The notes beneath the pieces were generated by a model that was not told the DNA's origin, made no database searches, and saw only the letters and a list, made by a program, of their open reading frames with translations. From an uncultured Agrobacterium sp. (GTDB lineage: Bacteria; Pseudomonadota; Alphaproteobacteria; Rhizobiales; Rhizobiaceae), in NCBI GenBank assembly GCA_913777615.1, contig CAJYTK010000009.1, positions 1 to 64,000 on the forward strand: a stretch of DNA of 64,000 nt. Direction: 5' to 3'. Below, in pieces: positions 28,133 to 36,998 of this stretch. A program made the position numbers and the translations under genes. Numbering within the stretch: the stretch's first letter is position 1; each line of letters begins with the position of its first letter.

Positions 28133-30591
28133 CGCGCCATATCCGCCATGATGCCCTTCCGGGCCGGCTTCTGACGGAAGGCTGGCGGCTGACGCTGTCA
28201 GAGGCCAATGTCTTCGCACGCCCGTCTTATATCCCCGCAGACACGGAGACCATCGCCGCCCCCGTTCCCGGCACGGTGGCCGAGGCACTGGAGAATGCGG
28301 GCCAGTTCGACCGTTACAATCAAAAGCCGCTCAACCATCTCGATGCATGGTACCGGGTGAGGCTGGAAAAGGGCGAACCGCAGACCGCGACATTGCATTT
28401 CGATGGCCTTGCCACCATTTCCGAAGTGTATCTGAATGACGAGATCGTCGCGCATTCGCAGAGCATGTTCGAAGCGCTTGAGGTCAATGTCGAGCTCTCC
28501 GGCTCAGACGAACTGGCGATCTGCTTCCGCGCCCTGAAACCGCATCTGGAAAAGACCGGCCCCCGCGCCCGCTGGCGTCCGCAGATGATGTCGACCCAGG
28601 GGCTTCGCCTGATCCGCACCACGGCGCTCGGTTACATGCCGGGCTGGTGCCCGGAGATCCACGCTGCAGGGCCATGGCGGCCGATCCGGCTGGTTTGCCA
28701 TGGCGAAACGGCTTTCGATGTGACCACCTTCACCACCGAACTGACGGAGGACGGCACGGGCGTGATTCGCCTGAGCGTCGCGACGGCGGCCTCCCATGTG
28801 GAGATTGGCTGCAACGGAACATGGCAGGCCCTTTCGTCGTCCGGCGACGGCATCTTTACCGGAGAGCTCAGGCTCGACGGTATCACGCCCTGGTGGCCCG
28901 CCACCCATGGCACACCGGCCCTGCATGAGGTGGGCCTGCGCATCGACGGCAAGCCCCATACACTCGGCAAGACCGGCTTCCGCCGCATCGAGATCGATCA
29001 TGGGGCGGATGGCAAAGGCTTCGGCCTGACGATCAACGGCGTCGCCATTTTCTGCCGGGGCGCCGTCTGGTCCAATGCCGATATCGTCCGGCTTCCCGGC
29101 GCCAAAGAGGATTACGCACCCTGGCTGCACCTTGCCGCAGAGGCGGGCATGAACATGATCCGCATTGGCGGAACCATGACCTATGAGACCAGAGACTTCT
29201 TTGGCCTTTGCGATGAACTCGGCCTGATGGTCTGGCAGGACATGATGCTGGCCAACTTCGATTACCCGGCGAAAGATGAAGGCTTTGTCACCCATATCGA
29301 GGAGGAAACGGCAGACCTTCTGGCCAACGCTGCTCTTTCGCCCTCTCTCACCGTGATTTGCGGCGGTAGCGAAGTCTATCAGCAGGGGGCAATGCTCGGT
29401 CTTGGCGAGACCTTCTGGAAAGGTCCGCTGACCGAAGAGATGCTGCCGCGCTTCGTCAAAGCCCGCCGCCCGGATGTCGCCTATGTGCCGAATTCGCCCT
29501 TTGGCGGCGCACAGCCCTTCTTCACCGATGAGAAGGTCGGCCATTATTACGGCGTCGGCGCCTATTGCCGACCGCTGGAGGATGCCCGCCGCGCCGATGT
29601 CCGCTTTGCCGGCGAGTGCCTGGCCTTCGCCAACGTGCCGCAGCAAAAGACGCTTGATCGGCACCTTCCCGTTGCCGCCGTTCATCATCCGGTGTGGAAA
29701 GCCCGCGTGCCGCGCGATCGCGGTGCCTCCTGGGATTTCGAGGATGTGCGCGACCATTATCTCAAGCTCCTCTACGATCTCGACCCTTCGAAGGTGAGAC
29801 GCGAGGATAGCGAGCGCTATCTCGATCTGTCGCGTGCCGCCATTGCCGAGGTTATGGAAACCACCTTTGGCGAGTGGCGACGCAACGCCTCCTCCTGCCA
29901 GGGCGCCATGGTGCTGACCCTTCAGGATCTTGTACCGGGTGCGGGCTGGGGCGTGATCGATTCCACCGGCGAACCGAAGTCGGCCTGGTACGGGCTGAAG
30001 CGCGCATTTCGCCCGGTACAGCTGATCCTGACCGATGAAGGGACCAACGGGCTTGCCGTCCATCTCGTCAACGAGACGGCGGAAAGCCGCAAGCTCACCG
30101 TCGAACTCGCCTGCCTGCGCGATGGCCTGCAACCCGTCGTCCGCGGCCAGAAGCAACTCGATCTCGCACCGCGATCCAAGACAAGCCTTGCCGCCACCGA
30201 TTGCTTCGGCGCATTCTTCGACACGACCTATGCCTATCGCTTCGGCCCACCTGCCCATGATGTGACGGTTGCAAGGCTGAAGAACGCTGTGACGGGAGAG
30301 GTTCTTGCCGAAGCCTTCAACTTTCCACGCGGCCGCAGCGCGGCGTTGCATGCCGCAAACCTGAGCGCAACGACAGAGCAGACGAACGGGCAATGGTTCC
30401 TGACGCTGACCACGGATCGGCTGGCCCAGTCGGTCAATATCAGTGCCGATGGCTTCCGCCCAGTCGATGACTGGTTCCATCTGGCTCCCGGTGAGGCCAA
30501 GACCATCGCACTGATCGCTGAGGAGAATGCCCCTGCCGAGCCCCATGGCGAAATCCGGTCGCTCGGCTCGCGCCTGCATTTTGGCTTCTAA
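28129..30591 (+). CDS. Glycoside hydrolase family 2 (beta-mannosidase-like) protein
   Basis: An 820-residue protein with GH2 architecture: N-terminal sugar-binding jelly roll (LNHLDAWYRVRLEKGE, LHFDGLATISEVYLND), Ig-like domain, then the TIM barrel from about residue 300 (FCRGAVWSNADIV, GMNMIRIGGTMTYE, LGLMVWQDMMLANF). The usual acid/base motif is read as VICGGSEVYQQ, which keeps Glu while the preceding Asn is Ser. A candidate nucleophile is Glu in FAGECLAFAN. No signal peptide is seen, so any sugar substrate is cytosolic. The link to amino acid loading suggests an intracellular glycoconjugate. Activity is uncertain because of the changed motif. Confidence 0.82.
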   Translation: MTRHIRHDALPGRLLTEGWRLTLSEANVFARPSYIPADTETIAAPVPGTVAEALENAGQFDRYNQKPLNHLDAWYRVRLEKGEPQTATLHFDGLATISEVYLNDEIVAHSQSMFEALEVNVELSGSDELAICFRALKPHLEKTGPRARWRPQMMSTQGLRLIRTTALGYMPGWCPEIHAAGPWRPIRLVCHGETAFDVTTFTTELTEDGTGVIRLSVATAASHVEIGCNGTWQALSSSGDGIFTGELRLDGITPWWPATHGTPALHEVGLRIDGKPHTLGKTGFRRIEIDHGADGKGFGLTINGVAIFCRGAVWSNADIVRLPGAKEDYAPWLHLAAEAGMNMIRIGGTMTYETRDFFGLCDELGLMVWQDMMLANFDYPAKDEGFVTHIEEETADLLANAALSPSLTVICGGSEVYQQGAMLGLGETFWKGPLTEEMLPRFVKARRPDVAYVPNSPFGGAQPFFTDEKVGHYYGVGAYCRPLEDARRADVRFAGECLAFANVPQQKTLDRHLPVAAVHHPVWKARVPRDRGASWDFEDVRDHYLKLLYDLDPSKVRREDSERYLDLSRAAIAEVMETTFGEWRRNASSCQGAMVLTLQDLVPGAGWGVIDSTGEPKSAWYGLKRAFRPVQLILTDEGTNGLAVHLVNETAESRKLTVELACLRDGLQPVVRGQKQLDLAPRSKTSLAATDCFGAFFDTTYAYRFGPPAHDVTVARLKNAVTGEVLAEAFNFPRGRSAALHAANLSATTEQTNGQWFLTLTTDRLAQSVNISADGFRPVDDWFHLAPGEAKTIALIAEENAPAEPHGEIRSLGSRLHFGF

Positions 30592-30602
30592 TAAAAAAGT
30601 TT

Positions 30603-30640
30603 CGCTTCCCTACGCGATATTGTAGGGAAGCGGCTTGTTT
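30603..30640 (+). terminator. Hairpin terminator after the carrier-protein operon
   Basis: CGCTTCCCTAC (30603-30613) pairs perfectly with GTAGGGAAGCG (30622-30632) across an eight-base loop; the tail GCTTGTTT is only weakly T-rich. It separates the first five genes from the ABC protein gene. Confidence 0.6.
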
Positions 30641-30767
30641 CACCACTATGTGAACCACCATATCCTATCCCCGTTTCAGCGCTCTCCTTCCCCCTCCAGA
30701 GCCGCTTTGACGCCAGCATGAACATCCATTACCTTCCACTTTATCCGGCACGGCATAGAAGTCCTCG

Positions 30768-33485
30768 ATGGAAAAAAGTCTGACGCGTTACATCTGGACG
30801 CATACCAAGAAGCAGCAGCTTTTCATTCTGCTGATCGTGGCGCTGTCGATGATCCCGTACTTCCTGGCCTTCGATCTGCCCAAGCAGATCGTCAACGGGC
30901 CGATCCAGGGCGATGGCTTCGAAGGCGCCAACGCCACGCAGCTTTTCATGCATCTGACGCTTAACCTGCCTTACTTCGGCACGGTCACACTTTTTCCGGG
31001 TATCGAGCTGAACCGCATGGCCACCTTGATGGGCCTCAGCCTCACCTTCCTGGCGCTCGTCATCATCAACGGCCTCTTCAAATATTACATCAACACCTAC
31101 AAGGGCCGACTTGGCGAGCGCCTGCTGCGCCGCATCCGCTTCCAGCTGATCGACCGGGTCCTGCGCTTTCCGCCCACGCACTTCAAGCGCGTCAAAGGCG
31201 CGGAAATCTCCAGCATGATCAAGGACGAGGTGGAGCCACTCGGCGGCTTTACCGGCGACGCCTTCGTCCAGCCTGCTTTGCTCGGCGGCCAAGCACTGTC
31301 GGCGCTGTTTTTCATTCTGGTGCAAAATTTCTGGCTCGGCATGATTGCCGCTTTCATGGCCGCCATTCAGGTGGGCATCATCCCGAAAATGCGCCGCCGC
31401 CTGATCGATCTTGGACGCCAGAGACAGCTGACCGCGCGCGAGCTTGCCGGTCGCATCGGAGAAATGGTCGATGGCATCGGCACCATCCACGCCTATGACA
31501 CCTCGAACTACGAACGCGCAGATGCCGGCCAGCGTCTCGGCCAGATCTTCAAAATCCGATACGACCTTTATCAGTGGAAATTTCTGGTCAAGTTCATCAA
31601 CAACTTCCTGGCGCAGCTGACGCCCTTCTTCTTCTATGCAGTCGGCGGTTACCTGACGCTGCGCGGCAGCCTCGATGTCGGTCAGCTCGTTGCCGTCATC
31701 AACGCCTACAAGGAACTGCCAGGACCACTGAAAGAGCTGATCGATTGGGATCAGGCCCGCCAGGACGTGCAGGTGAAATACGAACAGGTCTTCGAGCAGT
31801 TCGATTCTCCGAGCATGATCGACCCCAAAATCCAGGATCTGTCTCCGGCGGCAGCTGCCGCGATCACAGGCCCGATCGTCATTTCCGCACTTTCGCTCGA
31901 TGACGACAGCGGGACGCGCCTCCTCGATCAGGCAACACTTACCATCAATCCCGGAGAAACCGTGGCGATCGTCGGCAGTGCCGGTGGCGAAGCCCTGGCA
32001 GATGCCCTGGGACGCACGCTCTGGCCAACATCGGGCAAGATTTCCATTGGCGACACCGATTTCCACGATCTGCCCGAATCCGTCACCGGACGGCGCATTT
32101 CATACGTCTCGGCTGACAGCTACTTCTTCCACGCAAGCCTGAAGGACAATCTTCTCTACGGATTGAAGCATGCGCCCCTCAAACCTAAGCAGTATGAAGG
32201 GACTGAACTCGAGCACCGAAAATGGGAAGTCCGCGAGGCCAAGCTTGCCGAGAACCCGGACATGGATCTCAACGGCGACTGGATCGATTACGAGTCGAGC
32301 CCGGCAGGCCGCGAGGACCCGGAGCAATTTCTCAAATCCATGCTCGCCGTTTTGGACACTGTTCAGCTTTCGCCGGACATTCTGGAATTTGCGCTCCGCT
32401 CCTCCATCGATCCAATGAGCGACCTGCATCTGGCAGCCCGCATCGTCGAACTGCGCCGGACGCTGCGCAGCGAGTTGGAGCGGGAAAACCTCTCTGGTCT
32501 CATCGTTCCCTTCGAGCCGGACAGCTACAACACCGAAGCGACCGTCGGCGAAAACATCCTGTTCGGCACGATGCGCGATGCGCAGACCGGCAGCAGCAAG
32601 ATCATCGAGAGCAAGTATTTCCTGTCGCTCATGCGCGGAACGGGTCTTTCCCATACACTCTTCGACATGGGTTATACGATCGCCGAGAACATCGTCGAAA
32701 TCTTCTCCGACCTGCCGCCTGACCATCCGCTCTACCAGCAGTTGACCTTCATGACCGCGGATGACATTCCAAACTATCAGCAGATCCTGCAGCGCCTGCA
32801 GGGCAAGCATTACGATGACGCGAACGAGGCAGACCGCCGTGCCATGATCCGCCTCAGCTTCTTCTATGTCGAACCAAGACAGCGTTTCGGTCTTCTGACA
32901 CCGGAAGTGATGAACCGCATCGTTGAGGTGCGCCACATGTTCCACGAGAACCTGCCCGAAGAACTGCGCGACGTGATCGAGCCTTACGATCCCGATCAGT
33001 ATGCCGCATCGACCAGCCTGCTCGACAACATCCTCTTCGGCAAGGTCAGCCATCGCTACACCGACGCCTCGCGCCGTATCACCCGGCTTGTGGCCGATGC
33101 CATGCGCAAGCAGGGTGTCTATGAGCGGGTTCTTGCCGTGGGGCTTGACTTCAATCTCGGTGCCGGCGGCAAGCGTCTTGGGCCATTGCAGCGCCAGAAG
33201 CTCAATCTCGCGCGCGCCTTGATGCGGCGCTCGGATTATTACGTGCTCAACCGTCCGCTACCGGGTCTCGACCATCGCCTGCAGCAGGAAATCGTCGATA
33301 ACGTCATTGCCTTCCTGAGAAGAGACGGCGCAAATCCTGCAGTTCTGTGGGTCTTGTCAAACCCGTCGCTTTCCAAGATGTTCGATAGAGTTATCGTCGT
33401 TAACCACGGTACAATTGTCGCAGACGGATCATACGAGACTCTTGTGGAAGAAAACGGTACATTCAAGGAAATGATCGCTGCGTGA
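30768..33485 (+). CDS. Exporter-type ABC protein with degenerate ATPase and large insertion
   Basis: A 905-residue ABC protein. Residues 1-330 form an exporter-type membrane domain with about six helices, and a nucleotide-binding-like domain starts near 370. The Walker A position reads AIVGSAGGEALADAL (about 398-412) and lacks the GKS/T lysine. The signature region is AGGKRLGPLQRQKLNLARAL (near 797) instead of LSGGQ, and the Walker B position is YYVLNRPLPGLD with no acidic pair. About 300 residues (475-790) interrupt the domain, partly repeating phrases such as NILFG. ATP hydrolysis looks unlikely, so this may be a scaffold or a partner-dependent transporter. No frameshift is seen; the reading frame is intact. 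Confidence 0.85.
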   Translation: MEKSLTRYIWTHTKKQQLFILLIVALSMIPYFLAFDLPKQIVNGPIQGDGFEGANATQLFMHLTLNLPYFGTVTLFPGIELNRMATLMGLSLTFLALVIINGLFKYYINTYKGRLGERLLRRIRFQLIDRVLRFPPTHFKRVKGAEISSMIKDEVEPLGGFTGDAFVQPALLGGQALSALFFILVQNFWLGMIAAFMAAIQVGIIPKMRRRLIDLGRQRQLTARELAGRIGEMVDGIGTIHAYDTSNYERADAGQRLGQIFKIRYDLYQWKFLVKFINNFLAQLTPFFFYAVGGYLTLRGSLDVGQLVAVINAYKELPGPLKELIDWDQARQDVQVKYEQVFEQFDSPSMIDPKIQDLSPAAAAAITGPIVISALSLDDDSGTRLLDQATLTINPGETVAIVGSAGGEALADALGRTLWPTSGKISIGDTDFHDLPESVTGRRISYVSADSYFFHASLKDNLLYGLKHAPLKPKQYEGTELEHRKWEVREAKLAENPDMDLNGDWIDYESSPAGREDPEQFLKSMLAVLDTVQLSPDILEFALRSSIDPMSDLHLAARIVELRRTLRSELERENLSGLIVPFEPDSYNTEATVGENILFGTMRDAQTGSSKIIESKYFLSLMRGTGLSHTLFDMGYTIAENIVEIFSDLPPDHPLYQQLTFMTADDIPNYQQILQRLQGKHYDDANEADRRAMIRLSFFYVEPRQRFGLLTPEVMNRIVEVRHMFHENLPEELRDVIEPYDPDQYAASTSLLDNILFGKVSHRYTDASRRITRLVADAMRKQGVYERVLAVGLDFNLGAGGKRLGPLQRQKLNLARALMRRSDYYVLNRPLPGLDHRLQQEIVDNVIAFLRRDGANPAVLWVLSNPSLSKMFDRVIVVNHGTIVADGSYETLVEENGTFKEMIAA

Positions 33486-33541
33486 CATGTCGCGGGCACA
33501 CGACAGCAACGTGAACCGGTAATACCAACCAGGACAGGGCT

Positions 33542-33997
33542 ATGCTTTTCAAAGATGAAATTCAGATGCTGAAGCGCGTCCCCTTCTTCAGTGAGATGGA
33601 GCCGTCGAAACTCAAGCTACTTGCTTTTGCTTCGGACCGCGTTTCCTATCTTGCAGGAGACGAGCTATTCCGGCAGGGCGACCTTGGCGATAGTGCCTAT
33701 GTGCTTCTGACCGGCAAGGTCGATGTCCTGATCGACTCGCCATCGGGCCAGATCAAGCTGACGGAAATGAGCGGCAATGCCATCGTCGGCGAGATCGCCA
33801 TTCTCTGCGACAGCGTACGTACGGCAACCGTGAAGGCTTCGACGCCGGTGGAAGCGCTGCGCATCGGCAAGGAGCAGTTCTTCAAGCTGATGTCGGACTT
33901 CCCGGAGATCACCATCAAGGTCATGCGGGTTCTTGCGGAGCGTCTGACGCAGACGACGACGGAACTGAGCAAGGCACGTGCGCATTCAAGCGTTTGA
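33542..33997 (+). CDS. Stand-alone cyclic-nucleotide-binding domain protein
   Basis: A 151-residue Crp-type beta-barrel with no DNA-binding domain. After a short helix (MLKRVPFFSEMEPSKLKLLA), the barrel shows AGDELFRQGDLGDSAYVLLTG and the phosphate-binding cassette NAIVGEIAILCDSVRTATVKA, in which Glu and Arg fit cAMP or cGMP binding. The C helix RVLAERLTQTTTELSKA would close over the ligand. It lies 56 bases after the ABC protein gene and near an adenylate cyclase gene, so cAMP made by that enzyme may regulate the ABC protein through it. This link is inference. Confidence 0.88.
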   Translation: MLFKDEIQMLKRVPFFSEMEPSKLKLLAFASDRVSYLAGDELFRQGDLGDSAYVLLTGKVDVLIDSPSGQIKLTEMSGNAIVGEIAILCDSVRTATVKASTPVEALRIGKEQFFKLMSDFPEITIKVMRVLAERLTQTTTELSKARAHSSV

Positions 33998-34162
33998 TAA
34001 TATATTCTTCCGCACCACGATATTTTAAGAGAAAAATAAAAGTGGTGCTGCAGTCATAAAACTGAAATGCTGCATGGAGTAGGCACGCGCCATTGAATGG
34101 CGAAGAGACAACGGCACCTGGCGGAGGAGCGTTGAGACGGTGGCCGTGGCAGGTTGGGGTGT

Positions 34163-35026
34163 ATGATGGCGTTGAATTCCGACGGAGACCGTCGGGGCAA
34201 TAGACAGGAATTGCGGGTCAAGATCTGGGGAGCGCGAGGAACGCTTCCTGTGTCGGGAGAAAAATTCCACAAATACGGCGGTAACACCATCTGCATCGAG
34301 GTTCGGTGCGGCGACCATATCCTGCTCTTCGATGCAGGCTCTGGTCTGCACCCCGCTGGCATGGCGCTGAAAGCCGAAGGCGCAACCAATGTGGATATGT
34401 TCTTCTCGCATTGCCACTACGACCACATTGTCGGATTTCCCTATTTCAAACCCTTCTTCAAGCGCGAGAACGATATTCGCATCTGGTCCGGCCATCTGGC
34501 AGGGCAGAAGACCACGCGCGAGATGCTGCGCGAATTCATGAGCCCGCCCTGGTTTCCGGCACCGCTCGATATTTGCTGCGCCCATCTGGAGACGCGCGAT
34601 TTCGCGGCTGAGGACACGCTCCAAGTCAAGCCGGATCTGACGATCCGCACCGGCATGCTGACCCACCCCGGCAATGCCATCGGCTACCGGATCGACTGGC
34701 AGGGCAAGAGTCTTGCTATCATCACCGACACCGAGCACGAACCCGGCAAGCTGGACAAGGCAGTGCTGAAGCTGATCGACGATGTCGATCTGTTCCTCTA
34801 TGACGCAAGCTTCACCGATGCGGAGATGGAGCTTTACAAGGGCTATGGCCACTCCTCCTGGCAACAGGGGATCAGACTGGCGAAGGCCGCAAATGCCAAA
34901 TCGGTGGGCTTCATTCACCACGCGCCCTTCCGCACCGATGGCGAACTCGACCAGATCGACGAGGATGCGAAGAAGGAATTTGCCGGTGCCTTCTCAGCCT
35001 TCGACGGACAGACAATCGAGCTTTGA
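34163..35026 (+). CDS. Metallo-beta-lactamase-fold hydrolase
   Basis: A 287-residue MBL-fold protein. The first metal motif is FFSHCHYDHIVGFPYF (HxHxDH), an acidic ligand is in AIITDTEHEP, and late histidines occur in YGHSSWQQG and GFIHHAPF. The opening KIWGARGTLPVSGEKFHKYGGN is typical of the group related to class-II-type phosphodiesterases and RNase Z-like enzymes. The substrate is unknown; a cyclic nucleotide is attractive given the cyclase downstream and the binding domain upstream. Starts at TTG 34154, ATG 34163 and ATG 34166 are possible. The 165-base AT-rich gap before it likely holds its own promoter. Confidence 0.85.
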   Translation: MMALNSDGDRRGNRQELRVKIWGARGTLPVSGEKFHKYGGNTICIEVRCGDHILLFDAGSGLHPAGMALKAEGATNVDMFFSHCHYDHIVGFPYFKPFFKRENDIRIWSGHLAGQKTTREMLREFMSPPWFPAPLDICCAHLETRDFAAEDTLQVKPDLTIRTGMLTHPGNAIGYRIDWQGKSLAIITDTEHEPGKLDKAVLKLIDDVDLFLYDASFTDAEMELYKGYGHSSWQQGIRLAKAANAKSVGFIHHAPFRTDGELDQIDEDAKKEFAGAFSAFDGQTIEL

Positions 35027-35141
35027 AACAGGCAGCCGCCTCGAATAAGACCAAATAGCATTATTTTCGTAAGGCCGATCAATCGCTCGATCTAAACCCG
35101 GCGATTCAGCATTTGAATATCCATTTTCCATTGAGAGAAAT

Positions 35142-36866
35142 TTGAGGTCGGGATTGGCGCAGTATGTGACGGAGACCTCTTTGCGACGAGCGCGGTTGCT
35201 CTCGGGTCTCGTCATGCTGACCTTCGTGGCCTGCCACCTTTTCAACCATGCGCTGGCGCTGATCTCCATCGACACTGCTGAATATGGAAGGATATGGTTC
35301 AGCATCATCTGGCTGAACCCGGTCAGCAGCATCATCCTCTATGGCTCGGTCTTCGTCCACCTCATGCTCGTGCTGCGCTCCATCTATTTGCTGCGCTCCT
35401 TGCAAATGCCCTGGCGCGAGGCGATGCAGATTTTGCTTGGCCTGGCGATCCCGTTTCTCATCATCGACCACGCTGCGGGCATCCGCTTCTCACGCATGCT
35501 TTTCGGTATCGATGAAGGTTATGACGTTGTCATCAGACGGTTCTGGATCACGTCACCCTATCTCGGCCTGCGCCAGAGCATCGCACTGGTGCTGATCTGG
35601 GCGCATGGCTGTTTCGGCGTGTTCTTCTGGCTACGTTACCGAAGCTGGTACCGGCAGGTGGCGCCCTATCTGTTGATGATCGCCGTTCTATTGCCAATCA
35701 TGGCGCTTCTGGGGTTCAGCGATGCAGGGCGGCAGATGGAGATGGATCTGCCTGCCGATCACCCCCATTCGGAAGCGGGCATGCGCTCGCCCTCCGATCC
35801 GCCTCTGCCACCTGTACGCCCACCGGGCTCATCCGCGCGCCAGGAGACCATCCAGCACATCACCTTCGGTCTTCGCCTCGCCTTTGGTGCAGCCGTCATT
35901 CTCACCTTTGCCGCCCGTGCCGTCCGAGGGTGGCGGCAGCGATCGAATGGTTTCGAAGTTCTCTATGAAGACGGACATGCGGTGCGCGCACCGGCAGGCT
36001 TCAGCATTCTGGAGGCGAGCAGGCTTGAGGGCGTTTCGCATTTCTCCGCCTGTGGCGGCAAGGGCCGCTGCTCCACCTGCCGGGTGAAGATACTGGAATC
36101 CGACGGCCCACTGCCGGAACCGAGCGATCTGGAACGTGCCACCTTGCAGCGCATCCACGCCGATTCCGATGTGAGGCTAGGTTGCCAGCTTCGCCCGACG
36201 GGGCGGGTCAAGGTCGCACTGCTTCTGTCCACGCGGCAAAAGGACGACAGCCCGGCGAATGACGAGCCCATTCGGCCCGGTCGCGAGGAGGAGATTGCGG
36301 TTCTCTTCTGCGATCTCAGAAACTTCACCTCGCTCTCCGAAGCGCGCCTGCCCTATGACATGGTGTTTCTGCTGAACCGCTATTTCACCGTGGTCGGTCA
36401 ATCGGTGGAGCAGGCAGGCGGGCGCATCGACAAATTCATCGGCGACGGCGCCATGGCGCTTTTCGGCCTCGACGGCAACCAAGAGACTGCCTCGGCCGAT
36501 GCGCTGAAAGCAGCCTGTCTGATCCTGCGCAATGTCGAGAAGCTGAACGAGGAACTGGAGCAGCAATTTGCCGTGCGCCTGCGCGTTGCGATCGGCATTC
36601 ATGCCGGTCCGTCGGTTGTCGGCATCATGGGCTATGGCGCAGCAAAAACGCTGACGGCCATTGGCGATACGGTCAATGTCGCAAGCCGCCTGGAGACGGC
36701 GGCAAAGGAGTTCGGGGCCGCCATGGTCGTTTCCGAACCGGTCATGGTCCAGTCGGGCCTCAAGCGCGATACGCTTCGAAATCGCACCATTCCCATTCGC
36801 GGGCGCAGTTCCGAGATGCGGGTCTTCCTGCTGTCGGAAGACGAAAGCTATGGCCTTTTGTCGTAA
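35142..36866 (+). CDS. cyaC: CyaC-type membrane adenylate cyclase with ferredoxin domain
   Basis: A 574-residue class III cyclase. Residues 15-265 form about six membrane helices with histidines in CHLFNHAL, SVFVHLML, IIDHAAG and IWAHGCFG, matching the diheme-b anchor of Sinorhizobium meliloti CyaC. A plant-type 2Fe-2S ferredoxin domain follows (CGGKGRCSTC near 304-313 and a fourth Cys in RLGCQL). The cyclase domain (about 383-560) has AVLFCDLRNFTSLSE with metal-binding Asp, GDGAMALFG and GDTVNVASRLE. By analogy it makes cAMP in response to quinone redox state. The start is TTG at 35142 after GAGAGAA; TTG 35154 is an alternative. It ends the long plus-strand run. Confidence 0.9.
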   Translation: MRSGLAQYVTETSLRRARLLSGLVMLTFVACHLFNHALALISIDTAEYGRIWFSIIWLNPVSSIILYGSVFVHLMLVLRSIYLLRSLQMPWREAMQILLGLAIPFLIIDHAAGIRFSRMLFGIDEGYDVVIRRFWITSPYLGLRQSIALVLIWAHGCFGVFFWLRYRSWYRQVAPYLLMIAVLLPIMALLGFSDAGRQMEMDLPADHPHSEAGMRSPSDPPLPPVRPPGSSARQETIQHITFGLRLAFGAAVILTFAARAVRGWRQRSNGFEVLYEDGHAVRAPAGFSILEASRLEGVSHFSACGGKGRCSTCRVKILESDGPLPEPSDLERATLQRIHADSDVRLGCQLRPTGRVKVALLLSTRQKDDSPANDEPIRPGREEEIAVLFCDLRNFTSLSEARLPYDMVFLLNRYFTVVGQSVEQAGGRIDKFIGDGAMALFGLDGNQETASADALKAACLILRNVEKLNEELEQQFAVRLRVAIGIHAGPSVVGIMGYGAAKTLTAIGDTVNVASRLETAAKEFGAAMVVSEPVMVQSGLKRDTLRNRTIPIRGRSSEMRVFLLSEDESYGLLS

Positions 36867-36961
36867 CACGAACGCGGCACGATGACCGCGTCATCTGATC
36901 GAACTAGCCATGTCGCCATCAACAGCGCTTAGAAATCCACCCCGACACCCAAGGGCACATT

Positions 36962-36988
36962 GCCCCGCCGAATGTCCTCCGGCGGGGC
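36962..36988. other. GC-rich hairpin between convergent genes
   Basis: GCCCCGCCG (36962-36970) pairs with CGGCGGGGC (36980-36988). It lies between the cyclase stop and the stop of the amidohydrolase gene read from the other strand, and could end transcription from both sides, although neither side has a good T tract. Confidence 0.5.
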
Positions 36989-36998
36989 TCTACATCAA

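Noticed and set aside
28504-30579. A 691-codon open frame on the minus strand
   Set aside because: It is antisense to the GH2-like gene and arises from high-GC third positions.
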